Source: Arenicellaceae bacterium (GTDB taxonomy: Bacteria; Pseudomonadota; Gammaproteobacteria; Arenicellales; Arenicellaceae). From it: a stretch of 64,000 bases of DNA. The stretch lies in contig JAQWNC010000006.1 in assembly GCA_029246505.1 (NCBI GenBank), forward strand, positions 100,337 through 164,336, given 5' to 3'. The translations under genes and the position numbers were made by a program. Positions 55,213 through 62,721 of this stretch are shown piece by piece (the stretch's first letter is position 1; each line of letters starts with the position of its first letter). Below the pieces are notes generated by a model. The model saw only the letters and a program-made list of their open reading frames with translations, was not told where the DNA came from and ran no database searches.

Positions 55213-56301
55213 TTAGTCAGTTAAAAAATGATACATACCGAGAACATTCTCGTCTACCCAGTCGAAGCCCTCCATTTCGCTATATTTTTCCATTTTTATA
55301 TTTTGCTGCATCTGTGCTAACGACTGGCCTGCCGCAATTCTGGATTCCACCTCAGCCCGTAATTCCTCCAGATACTCCCGCCATACTGTAACCCCTTCCC
55401 AAGTACCCACAGGGCCATGTCCGGTAGCAACAAACTTATATTTCTTTGCTTCTTCCTCTGTTGTCCGGATCGCTGTCATCCATCCCTGGAATTTCCCAAG
55501 TTCATAATCCATCTCACGATTAGGAAGTCTGAACGAAATATAATCCACGATCAGCATAACATCATCGTCTGGAAAGGTAATCAAACTGGTATCGCTAGAG
55601 TGATTCATATCTCCAACCCACAGCAGGTTTACCCGTTGGCCGCCAAGGCTAATCTCAATTTCGTCTGTGTAAGTAATATTTGGCGGATAAACGTAGCTAA
55701 GCGGCCCACGTACGACTTCTGCTCCACTGAGCACTTGATCTTTGTTAGCATCAAATCCTTCAAAAATGCTTTGTTTTGAACCGGGAAATCGTTGCACATC
55801 CAAGGGCACCTCGCTCAACTCAACCAGTCCACTTCCATCTACATCCAGCGCAGCGACTGGTTCATATTGCCCGACAACTTGCGACAATGTCGTAGATTCG
55901 GATGGGAGTTGTAAGTACGCAGGTAAATTTGCGTGACCAACAAACTGCGCCGTATCCGCAAAAACTTCTCCACCAGAAGCATGATCCCAATGATAATGGC
56001 TATAAACAACATATTTGACCGGCACACCAAATCGACTAGCAAACTCGCCTTTTAGCCAGGTGGCAAACTCCAAGCTCAACGGATCCGCCAAGATGATGCC
56101 TTCTGAAGTTACCACAAACACTGTGCCGTGGGCATTGGTAGTTGCCCGATAAGCACCTCCACTAATATGTTCAATCGTCCACTCGGGAACTTGATCAACG
56201 GGCGTGCGCCGCAATGCTGGAGCCTGAGCATATGTTACTGATACCAATACCTGTGCTGCAACCAAACCCACAAGAATTCTACTGAATATATTTACTCGCA
56301 T
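55213..56301 (-). CDS. Secreted metallo-beta-lactamase-fold hydrolase with inserted EF-hand pair
   Basis: 362 residues, GAGGGG before ATG 56301. Signal peptide (RILVGLVAAQVLVSVTYAQA). The MBL fold shows the metal motif SHYHWDH (H102, H104, D106, H107) and later GDMNHSSDTSLITFPDDD with a further metal histidine. Between them (residues about 150-200) are two canonical EF-hand loops: D153-VDGSGLVELS-E164 and D184-ANKDQVLSGA-E195, separated by a short helix. Such loops bind calcium. The combination suggests a calcium-stabilised or calcium-sensing periplasmic or extracellular hydrolase. Substrate unknown. No close partner gene; the cyclase gene lies 213 bp upstream. Confidence 0.85.
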   Translation of the reverse strand: MRVNIFSRILVGLVAAQVLVSVTYAQAPALRRTPVDQVPEWTIEHISGGAYRATTNAHGTVFVVTSEGIILADPLSLEFATWLKGEFASRFGVPVKYVVYSHYHWDHASGGEVFADTAQFVGHANLPAYLQLPSESTTLSQVVGQYEPVAALDVDGSGLVELSEVPLDVQRFPGSKQSIFEGFDANKDQVLSGAEVVRGPLSYVYPPNITYTDEIEISLGGQRVNLLWVGDMNHSSDTSLITFPDDDVMLIVDYISFRLPNREMDYELGKFQGWMTAIRTTEEEAKKYKFVATGHGPVGTWEGVTVWREYLEELRAEVESRIAAGQSLAQMQQNIKMEKYSEMEGFDWVDENVLGMYHFLTD

Positions 56302-56514
56302 TGTTACCCCTCATTAACCTGTTAATGATCAACTATAATCTACGTGGCCCTGAATCCAATCGCCACCAACCTCGGTTCAATGACGAATCATGAAATTCAT
56401 ATTAGCTGATAGGAATACCGCAAGCAATTCAATCAGACCAGCGTTGATAAAGAACCAACTGGCTACCGCAACGTCAATCCAGGCATTCCTAAGACAAGCA
56501 ACCTGCAAATTAAG

Positions 56515-57489
56515 TTATTTAATCGCCTGTGCGTTAATTGGGGAACCGGTCCCACGCGAAATCACTAATGGCGGGGCTGATAGAAAGAATTCATAAACTC
56601 TATCTTCAGCACAATCGGCAACTAATTCACGTAAATACCAAATCTCACCATGAACGATGCCTATATAAGGAATCGTCACCCAATGCCACGGCTGATTAGT
56701 ACCATCTATAGTTTCATTCGGGCGCACTTCTATACCCCAGGTATCAGAACAGATACCCGCAATTTGCTTTTTATGAATCCAATCGACAGTATCAAATACC
56801 AGACCTGGTGCATCGCCACCGCCATATCCACCCCACTCACCCTTATCCAGACAATCGGCCTGCTGACCGGTATTAACAATAACGAAATCACCACGCCGCA
56901 CCTCTACACCTTGTGATTCCGCCGTCCTATCTAAATCCTTGACAGTGATGCCATAACCATCCGCCAAGCGACCTTTATTTTTATACCTCGCCACATCCAA
57001 CAACACGCCACGACCAACCATTTTATTTGCAAACTTTTCAATCCCATTCTTATGCGCACCTCTGGAGTCGACCAAAGTTGCCGGATAACCATTCCACATT
57101 TTATCTTCAGCAAAAACATGTGAAAGCGCATCCCACTGGCTTGCCGCCTGAGTCGGAAGATTAATTATATCGTCGGCATAGCGTAAACCAGTGACCGAAT
57201 CCTGTAACCCCTGAACCGCATCCGTACCGGTAGCTAACATATGGTGCAGTGGGTTGTAACGGCCACCAAACAAACCTTTTTGCGGGCCATTTTCATCCAA
57301 CTCGAGCCCAAGGCGAAAAACTTTACCTTTTTTAACCAATCTCGATGCTGCAATGATGTCTTCTGGCATAATGTAATTTAGTACACCTAATTCATCGTCC
57401 TTTCCCCATTTACCCCAATTACATAACTGTTTACCCTTACGGACCACATCCGCCTTAGTCAATCCTTTCTTACTGGTCTGCTCCACCAC
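56515..57489 (-). CDS. Cyclase family protein (metal-dependent amidohydrolase-like)
   Basis: 324 residues of the kynurenine-formamidase-like 'cyclase' superfamily. GTG start at 57489 with GGAGG 7 nt upstream. Family markers: NWGKWGKDDELGVLNYIMPE, QWDALSHVFAEDKMWNGYPA (metal-binding Asp and His), GRGVLLDVARY, RRGDFVIVNTGQQ and SDTWGIEVRPNE. Relatives hydrolyse amides, lactones or esters of carboxylic acids using Mn or Zn. It is divergent from the amidase operon across 110 bp, so the two sides may share regulation and substrate. Confidence 0.85.
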   Translation of the reverse strand: MVEQTSKKGLTKADVVRKGKQLCNWGKWGKDDELGVLNYIMPEDIIAASRLVKKGKVFRLGLELDENGPQKGLFGGRYNPLHHMLATGTDAVQGLQDSVTGLRYADDIINLPTQAASQWDALSHVFAEDKMWNGYPATLVDSRGAHKNGIEKFANKMVGRGVLLDVARYKNKGRLADGYGITVKDLDRTAESQGVEVRRGDFVIVNTGQQADCLDKGEWGGYGGGDAPGLVFDTVDWIHKKQIAGICSDTWGIEVRPNETIDGTNQPWHWVTIPYIGIVHGEIWYLRELVADCAEDRVYEFFLSAPPLVISRGTGSPINAQAIK

Positions 57490-57599
57490 CGCTTAACCTC
57501 CACCGTATAGATTTATGTTAGTGTAAGTCGCCAATTTTACCGAGTCGAGTAAAACAGAACAAAATGACTCGCCGCCGACAACAATATTGAATATACATC

Positions 57600-59009
57600 A
57601 TGGTTGACTGGATAGACCGGCCCCTTGCCGAAATCGCAACTGCTCTAAAAGACTGCTCACTTTCGGCAATCGAACTCGGTGAACAAAGTATCGATTGCCA
57701 CAATCGGTGGAATGCTCTGTTTAAAGCATATAAAAACTGGCAACCAGAAAAAATTAAAGATCAAGCCAGCATAGCTGATGCTGCCTTTAAGAAAGGAATC
57801 CATCTTGGAGGACTGCAAGGTATCCCGATTTCTATTAAAGACCTCTACGGCGTGCGAGGCTACTCAGTGTTTGCAGGTTCACCAAAGCAATTGCCTGCAG
57901 AATACGAGATCGAAGGTCCAATTATAAGTACCATTCGTGATCAGTTGTGCGTTATCTCCGGTAAAACTCATACAGTTGAATTCGCTTTTGGCGGCCTCGG
58001 GACAAATCCTCATTGGGGAACCCCAAGAAATCCTTGGGATGCCAAAAATTACCGGGTACCTGGCGGTTCAAGCGCGGGTGCAGGTGTCAGTTTAATCGAA
58101 GGCTCCTCCCTAATCGCGCTAGGAACGGATACCGGTGGCTCGGTTCGTATACCAGCATCAATGACCGGAAATGTTGGGATCAAGAATACTCTAAACCGAT
58201 GGTCGACCAAAGGAATCGTGCCATTAAGTACCACCTTTGATACACCCGGAATTTTGGCAAAGTCAGTTGCAGACCTTGTGTTTGCTTTCGAGTCCATCGA
58301 TACCCAATGTTCACAAACTAGTTCTATTTCCGCACGTGATATCAACACTATCACCATCGCCACCACCAAGGATTTTTTTTGGGATCAATGCCAGAGCGAC
58401 ATCGGAAACGTTGTTGAAAATGCCATCGCCGAGTTATCGGATGCGAGGGCGAAGATTACAAATATCGATTTTCAGGAGGCTTATGAAGCTGTTCGAGTAA
58501 TGGCTAAAGGTACGATTGCGGCATCAGAAGGATACCAACACCTGTCGAAAAAACTACCAGACTGGATCGACACTCTGGACCCAAACGTGTCGTCGCGCAT
58601 GGCTACCGGGCGTGATACGAGCTCGTCTGATTATCAAAAAGCGCTCAAGCAATTGAAAAAACTTTGGGTACTGGCCAGCGATCGCCTTAGCGCTGTTGAT
58701 GTACTTGCAGTCCCAACCGTACCGATAACACCACCTAAAGTTGACGTTGTGGCTGATACCGCAGCCTATTCGGTAAAAAATATGGCCGCTCTAAGCAACA
58801 CTATGGCGGCAAACGCACTGAATCTCTGCGCTGTAACCATTCCCGTTGGACTTGATAAAGCCGGTATGCCAGTCGGCCTGCAATTAATCGCTAGGGCAAA
58901 TTCAGAAGAAAACTTGCTCGCTGTCGCGCTAGCTTTCGAAAATATTTTAGGCACACCCCGGGATCGTATAGGCAAACCAGCGCTTGGCGGCGCAGCATCA
59001 CGCAAGTGA
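57600..59009 (+). CDS. Amidase (amidase-signature family)
   Basis: 469-residue serine amidase. The Ser-Ser-Lys triad is visible: K80 in ISIKDLYGVRG, the cis serine in PGGSSAGAG (157/158) and nucleophile S181 in GTDTGGSVRIPAS. The remaining fold, including the C-terminal GMPVGLQLIARANSEENLLA, is typical. It hydrolyses an amide to acid plus ammonia; the substrate is not predictable. A beta-hydroxyacid dehydrogenase follows after 19 bp, so the acid product may enter a short catabolic path. Confidence 0.9.
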   Translation: MVDWIDRPLAEIATALKDCSLSAIELGEQSIDCHNRWNALFKAYKNWQPEKIKDQASIADAAFKKGIHLGGLQGIPISIKDLYGVRGYSVFAGSPKQLPAEYEIEGPIISTIRDQLCVISGKTHTVEFAFGGLGTNPHWGTPRNPWDAKNYRVPGGSSAGAGVSLIEGSSLIALGTDTGGSVRIPASMTGNVGIKNTLNRWSTKGIVPLSTTFDTPGILAKSVADLVFAFESIDTQCSQTSSISARDINTITIATTKDFFWDQCQSDIGNVVENAIAELSDARAKITNIDFQEAYEAVRVMAKGTIAASEGYQHLSKKLPDWIDTLDPNVSSRMATGRDTSSSDYQKALKQLKKLWVLASDRLSAVDVLAVPTVPITPPKVDVVADTAAYSVKNMAALSNTMAANALNLCAVTIPVGLDKAGMPVGLQLIARANSEENLLAVALAFENILGTPRDRIGKPALGGAASRK

Positions 59010-59028
59010 CAGTAAGCCAGGAATCAAC

Positions 59029-59919
59029 ATGTCATTAAATGTAGGCATCATCGGGTTAGGCATTATGGGCGGGGCATTTGCCCGCAATCTATTAGCGAAT
59101 GATTTTCAAGTTTGCGGATACGATATTCTGGATGCAAATGTCCAAAAGTTAGTCAAACTCGGAGGCGCTTCAGGCTTATCTCCAAAAGGTGTGGCTATCC
59201 AGTCGGATGTAATAATCACCTCAATGCCAAGCGTCACGGCTTTTGGTGACGTCATAACAGGTAAAAACGGACTCAAGGACTCTAACAGAGACGGACTGAT
59301 CATCGTTGAATGTTCAACTCTACCGCTTGAAGATAAGCAATCAGCCCATGATACCCTAGCCGAAAGCAATATGATTCTGCTTGATTGCCCAATCAGCGGC
59401 ACCGGCGCACAGGCAGTTAACCGCGATTTGTCGGTCTATGTCAGCGGCAGCAAAGCAGCTGCCGAAACCCTTACCCCAGTATTCGAAGCCTTTGCGAGAT
59501 CACATTTCTATGTTGGCGATTTTGGTAACGGCAGCCGAATGAAGTTCATCGCAAATCATTTGGTGCATATCCACAATGTAGCCACCGCAGAAGCCATGGT
59601 GTTAGGGATGAAAGCTGGCCTCGATCCTGCAGCAATTTACAATGTGGTGAAGGAAGGTGCCGGCAACTCTCGAATATTTGAATTGCGAGGCCTAATGATG
59701 GTCAATGACAATTATGATGACGCCACTATGAAAATGGACGTCTGGCAAAAAGATATGCAGATCATCGACGAGTTTGCCGATAGCCTTGGCTGTTCTACTC
59801 CAATGTTTGATGCCGGGATAGACATCTACAATGCTGCTATAAGCCAAGGTATGGACAAGCTGGACACAGCCAGCGTCTGTCGAGTACTCGAAAAAATGTC
59901 TGGGCTAAAACGAAAATAA
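59029..59919 (+). CDS. NAD(P)-dependent beta-hydroxyacid dehydrogenase
   Basis: 296 residues from ATG 59029 with AGGA upstream; the longer frame from 58984 overlaps the amidase. Rossmann motif IIGLGIMGGAFARNLL, ECSTLPLEDK (substrate loop with Ser), LDCPISGTGAQA and the catalytic lysine region GNGSRMKFIANHLVHIHNVA identify the HIBADH/tartronate semialdehyde reductase family. Distinct in sequence from the dehydrogenase at 6968. It forms an operon with the amidase. Substrate unknown. Confidence 0.87.
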   Translation: MSLNVGIIGLGIMGGAFARNLLANDFQVCGYDILDANVQKLVKLGGASGLSPKGVAIQSDVIITSMPSVTAFGDVITGKNGLKDSNRDGLIIVECSTLPLEDKQSAHDTLAESNMILLDCPISGTGAQAVNRDLSVYVSGSKAAAETLTPVFEAFARSHFYVGDFGNGSRMKFIANHLVHIHNVATAEAMVLGMKAGLDPAAIYNVVKEGAGNSRIFELRGLMMVNDNYDDATMKMDVWQKDMQIIDEFADSLGCSTPMFDAGIDIYNAAISQGMDKLDTASVCRVLEKMSGLKRK

Positions 59920-59950
59920 TCAGAACATAGTTACCAATAGATTACCCGCG

Positions 59951-60679
59951 CTAGTTTTGCGGAACTGGGCGAAAATAATAATTGAATGGTGAACCTAAAA
60001 CAGCTGCATTGCCACGCACGATCAGCATCTGCTCTATTGCGTGGGCAGCGGTAATATCTCCCATATCGACGACTTCAAAACCGATTCCGGTCACTAAACT
60101 CGCGATCCTCGCTTTGGCTGATGCATCGTTACCCGCTATCGGAATAGACATTGGCCCACCTGCGCTAGCTGGATCTGCCATAGTGGCTGAACCTAAAGTA
60201 TTAAATGCCTTGACCACCATCGCATCCGGCGCCCAACCCTGAATCATCTCGCCTGTCGAGGTTTCCACATCGTGATAACGTATGCCAGCAGCATCACGAC
60301 GAACAGCGTTGGTCGGATCAAGGATAATCTTACCCGATAAATCGCCCAGACTTTTGAGCGCTACTTCCGTATCGGCCCACTTTGTCGCTATCACCACTAT
60401 ATCGGCAGCGGCAGCTGCCTCGACCGGGAGCATTGCTGCTGCATTGCCGCTGGAAGACGACACTAACGCCTGAACATCCTCTCGTTCAGGCTCACGAGAG
60501 CCATAGATAACATCGTGGCCAAGCTTTGCAAACTGCGGGCCCAAAGCACCCCCAACGTTACCGGTTCCGATAACCGCGATCGTTTCTGCGGCGACTTGAG
60601 CAGAACCTGCGAAGGAGCAAAATAAAACCAGTAGCCCTAAAATCAGGCCTCGCGAGAACATACGTTTAAAAGTATTCAT
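59951..60679 (-). CDS. Exported Rossmann-fold oxidoreductase (NADPH-F420 reductase-like)
   Basis: 242 residues from ATG 60679. A convincing signal peptide (SRGLILGLLVLFCSFAGSAQ) precedes a complete NADP-binding domain: IAVIGTGNVGGALGPQFAKL, then VIYGSREPE (Ser-Arg for NADP phosphate), IVVIATKWADTEVAL, ILDPTNAVRRD, and the late MVVKAFNTLGSATMADP. Related proteins are annotated as F420-dependent NADP reductase, but many bacteria without F420 carry them. An exported version is unusual, since NADP is scarce in the periplasm. It converges on the amidase operon and is divergent from the TTT transporter. Confidence 0.82.
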   Translation of the reverse strand: MNTFKRMFSRGLILGLLVLFCSFAGSAQVAAETIAVIGTGNVGGALGPQFAKLGHDVIYGSREPEREDVQALVSSSSGNAAAMLPVEAAAAADIVVIATKWADTEVALKSLGDLSGKIILDPTNAVRRDAAGIRYHDVETSTGEMIQGWAPDAMVVKAFNTLGSATMADPASAGGPMSIPIAGNDASAKARIASLVTGIGFEVVDMGDITAAHAIEQMLIVRGNAAVLGSPFNYYFRPVPQN

Positions 60680-60930
60680 AAGATCATCACTCGTTAAGCT
60701 ATCCATCAGTAGAGTTAGTCGATTAGGACGTGGTTCACACCATAGTATCTGATGAAATTTTGTCAATCAAAAAAACCAGTAGTCCGAAACTATCGACCAT
60801 TAGTTGTCTGCGTGAGCATTTAGGTTCACCTTGCACTGCTTGGCCGTTCTTGCAAGAATGCCATTCGCCAAAACCATATTGACATCGATTTTTGATTAAA
60901 CTCAGAACCGTGCCCAAAGCTAAAAAAATT

Positions 60931-62019
60931 ATGCTCAAATCCTTGCGATTTAGATCACTTAGTATATTTCGATTAGCGCTTGCAACTATATTTATGGCAT
61001 CATTTAGTATCGCTAATGCTGCCTGGCCCGAACGTCCTATAACACTGGTTGTAATGTATGCTCCCGGCGGCGGAACAGATACCGTACTACGTACTCTCGC
61101 TACCGAGATGTCAGCTACAACAGGCTGGCGAATCAATGTGGTCAATCGAGCCGGTGCTGCCGGCGCACTGGCTACCCGCTATGTAATGAATAAGCCCAGT
61201 GATGGCTACACGCTATTGGGTACATCAAGCTTCAACAAATATTCTCGTGTTGGAGGTGGTGGTGACTCACGATCATGGACTGACTGGTACTATATGCAGG
61301 CGGCAACCGCGCTCGGCAGTTGGGCCGTGCGCCCCGATTCACCCTACAAAACTTTTGTCGATATCATCGCAGCTGCCAAGGCGAACCCGGGGAAGTTAAC
61401 TATCTCCACGTCTGGTGCCGGAGGGCAATGGCACGAGGTGGCGGCCGTAGTCGCTCACTCTGCCGGCATCGAGCTTAAGTACGTGCCTTATGCCAGCGGT
61501 CAACGAGCTGCACTAGCGGGGCTAAACGGCGAAGTTGATATTGCCGGAGGAGGCGTTCATGAGCATATACAGTTTGTCGACACTGGAAAGCTGATACCTC
61601 TGCAGCAGTCTGGATTAACTGAAATCACCACCAAGAGTGGAAAGACTATGCCGTCGCTAGCAGATATGTTGCCCTCGGTTCAGGAACAATTGCCCCCTAA
61701 TGGCACATACAATTTAGGGATTCGACGTGACACACCTTACGAGATTATCAGACAGGTTGAAGCCGCATTCATCACCGCAGCAAATTCTGATACGTTTAAG
61801 AATATGATGGCGCAGCGCTCATTTGTTGCCGAAGTAATGGTTGGCAACGCCGCGGACCGACGCGCCGCAGAATTAGAAACTGTTTCGGCTGCTAGTTTCG
61901 AACGATTAAAAATTCCCGGTGCCAAGACTGCATCCGAGCTTGGATTACCCGATCCTGAGAATTTCAGTCAATGGTGGCCACCAGAGGGCTATCAAGAGCT
62001 ACCCATGACTCCAGAATAG
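60931..62019 (+). CDS. tctC: Tripartite tricarboxylate transporter substrate-binding protein
   Basis: 362 residues from ATG 60931 (TTG at 60892 and GTG at 60910 are also in frame; neither has a good Shine-Dalgarno). Signal peptide LALATIFMASFSIANA leads to the mature start AAWPERPITLVVMYAPGGGT, the hallmark of the Bug/TctC family, followed by INVVNRAGAAGALATRYVMN and KLTISTSGAGGQWHE. Carboxylate receptor for the TctB-TctA permease that follows. The substrate could be any mono-, di- or tricarboxylate; context with amidase and cyclase suggests an acid from amide hydrolysis. Confidence 0.9.
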   Translation: MLKSLRFRSLSIFRLALATIFMASFSIANAAWPERPITLVVMYAPGGGTDTVLRTLATEMSATTGWRINVVNRAGAAGALATRYVMNKPSDGYTLLGTSSFNKYSRVGGGGDSRSWTDWYYMQAATALGSWAVRPDSPYKTFVDIIAAAKANPGKLTISTSGAGGQWHEVAAVVAHSAGIELKYVPYASGQRAALAGLNGEVDIAGGGVHEHIQFVDTGKLIPLQQSGLTEITTKSGKTMPSLADMLPSVQEQLPPNGTYNLGIRRDTPYEIIRQVEAAFITAANSDTFKNMMAQRSFVAEVMVGNAADRRAAELETVSAASFERLKIPGAKTASELGLPDPENFSQWWPPEGYQELPMTPE

Positions 62020-62071
62020 ATAGGTTTGTTGTTAAACCTTGTATAGAAGACGAATAACCGGAGGCAAAAGG

Positions 62072-62104
62072 ATGCGCTACAGAAGATTTAACCTACCCAA
62101 ATGA
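62072..62104 (+). CDS. 10-codon leader ORF coupled to tctB
   Basis: GGAGG (62060-62064) is 7 nt before ATG 62072, which encodes MRYRRFNLPK and stops at TGA 62102-62104, overlapping the tctB ATG (ATGA). tctB itself has no clear Shine-Dalgarno, so ribosomes probably reach it by translating this leader. Whether the decapeptide itself matters is unknown. Confidence 0.45.
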   Translation: MRYRRFNLPK

Positions 62105-62712
62105 GCGAACCGACGACAAATCACCTCGGCTCCGAAGAGACCTCAAACGAAGCTATGGAATTTACTGGCGAAGAAAGCCTCGACAGCCAGATTACGCCGG
62201 CGCAGGATCTCGGCAGCGCCTGTGTGATTGGTGCTCTGGCAGTTTTCGTTATGATCATGTCCGTCCAACTCGACTCACCAGGCGACGTATTCACCGCACC
62301 TGGATTATTACCTTTCATCATTAGTGTATCGCTATTGCTAATGGCGATACTGCTCGGTTTTAAATCGTTGCAAACCGGCGGCGCTCGGCAATTCACAACC
62401 GCTTTCAAGCTAGCCGTTAAAAACTATTTCAGCGACGAACTAGAGCGTCGTTCGATACTATTAATTGTAATTGTGATCGCGTACGTGGTGCTAGTAGACA
62501 TCATAAGTTTTGACTTTCGACTACCGACTCGGCTATTTATAGTTCAGCTTAGCGGCTATGAAATCATTTCTATTCTGGTGACTACCTTGATTCTGAAGCT
62601 ATTCTGGAAAAAGTCACTGGTTCGATGTTTCATTATCTCGCTGCTAATAATTGAGGTGTTGGCAAGCATTTTTCGTTATGGATTTAGCATCCTCATGCCA
62701 GAGTCATTTTAA
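62101..62712 (+). CDS. tctB: Tripartite tricarboxylate transporter, small permease TctB
   Basis: 203 residues: an N-terminal acidic, soluble extension of about 35 residues, then four membrane segments (ACVIGALAVFVMIMSVQLDS; LPFIISVSLLLMAILLGF; RSILLIVIVIAYVVLVDIIS; SILVTTLILKLFWKKS). PGLLPF after the first segment is the TctB signature-like loop. It lies between tctC (81 bp upstream) and tctA (9 bp downstream). Its start overlaps a 10-codon leader frame. Confidence 0.85.
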   Translation: MSEPTTNHLGSEETSNEAMEFTGEESLDSQITPAQDLGSACVIGALAVFVMIMSVQLDSPGDVFTAPGLLPFIISVSLLLMAILLGFKSLQTGGARQFTTAFKLAVKNYFSDELERRSILLIVIVIAYVVLVDIISFDFRLPTRLFIVQLSGYEIISILVTTLILKLFWKKSLVRCFIISLLIIEVLASIFRYGFSILMPESF

Positions 62713-62721
62713 CAAATAAAC

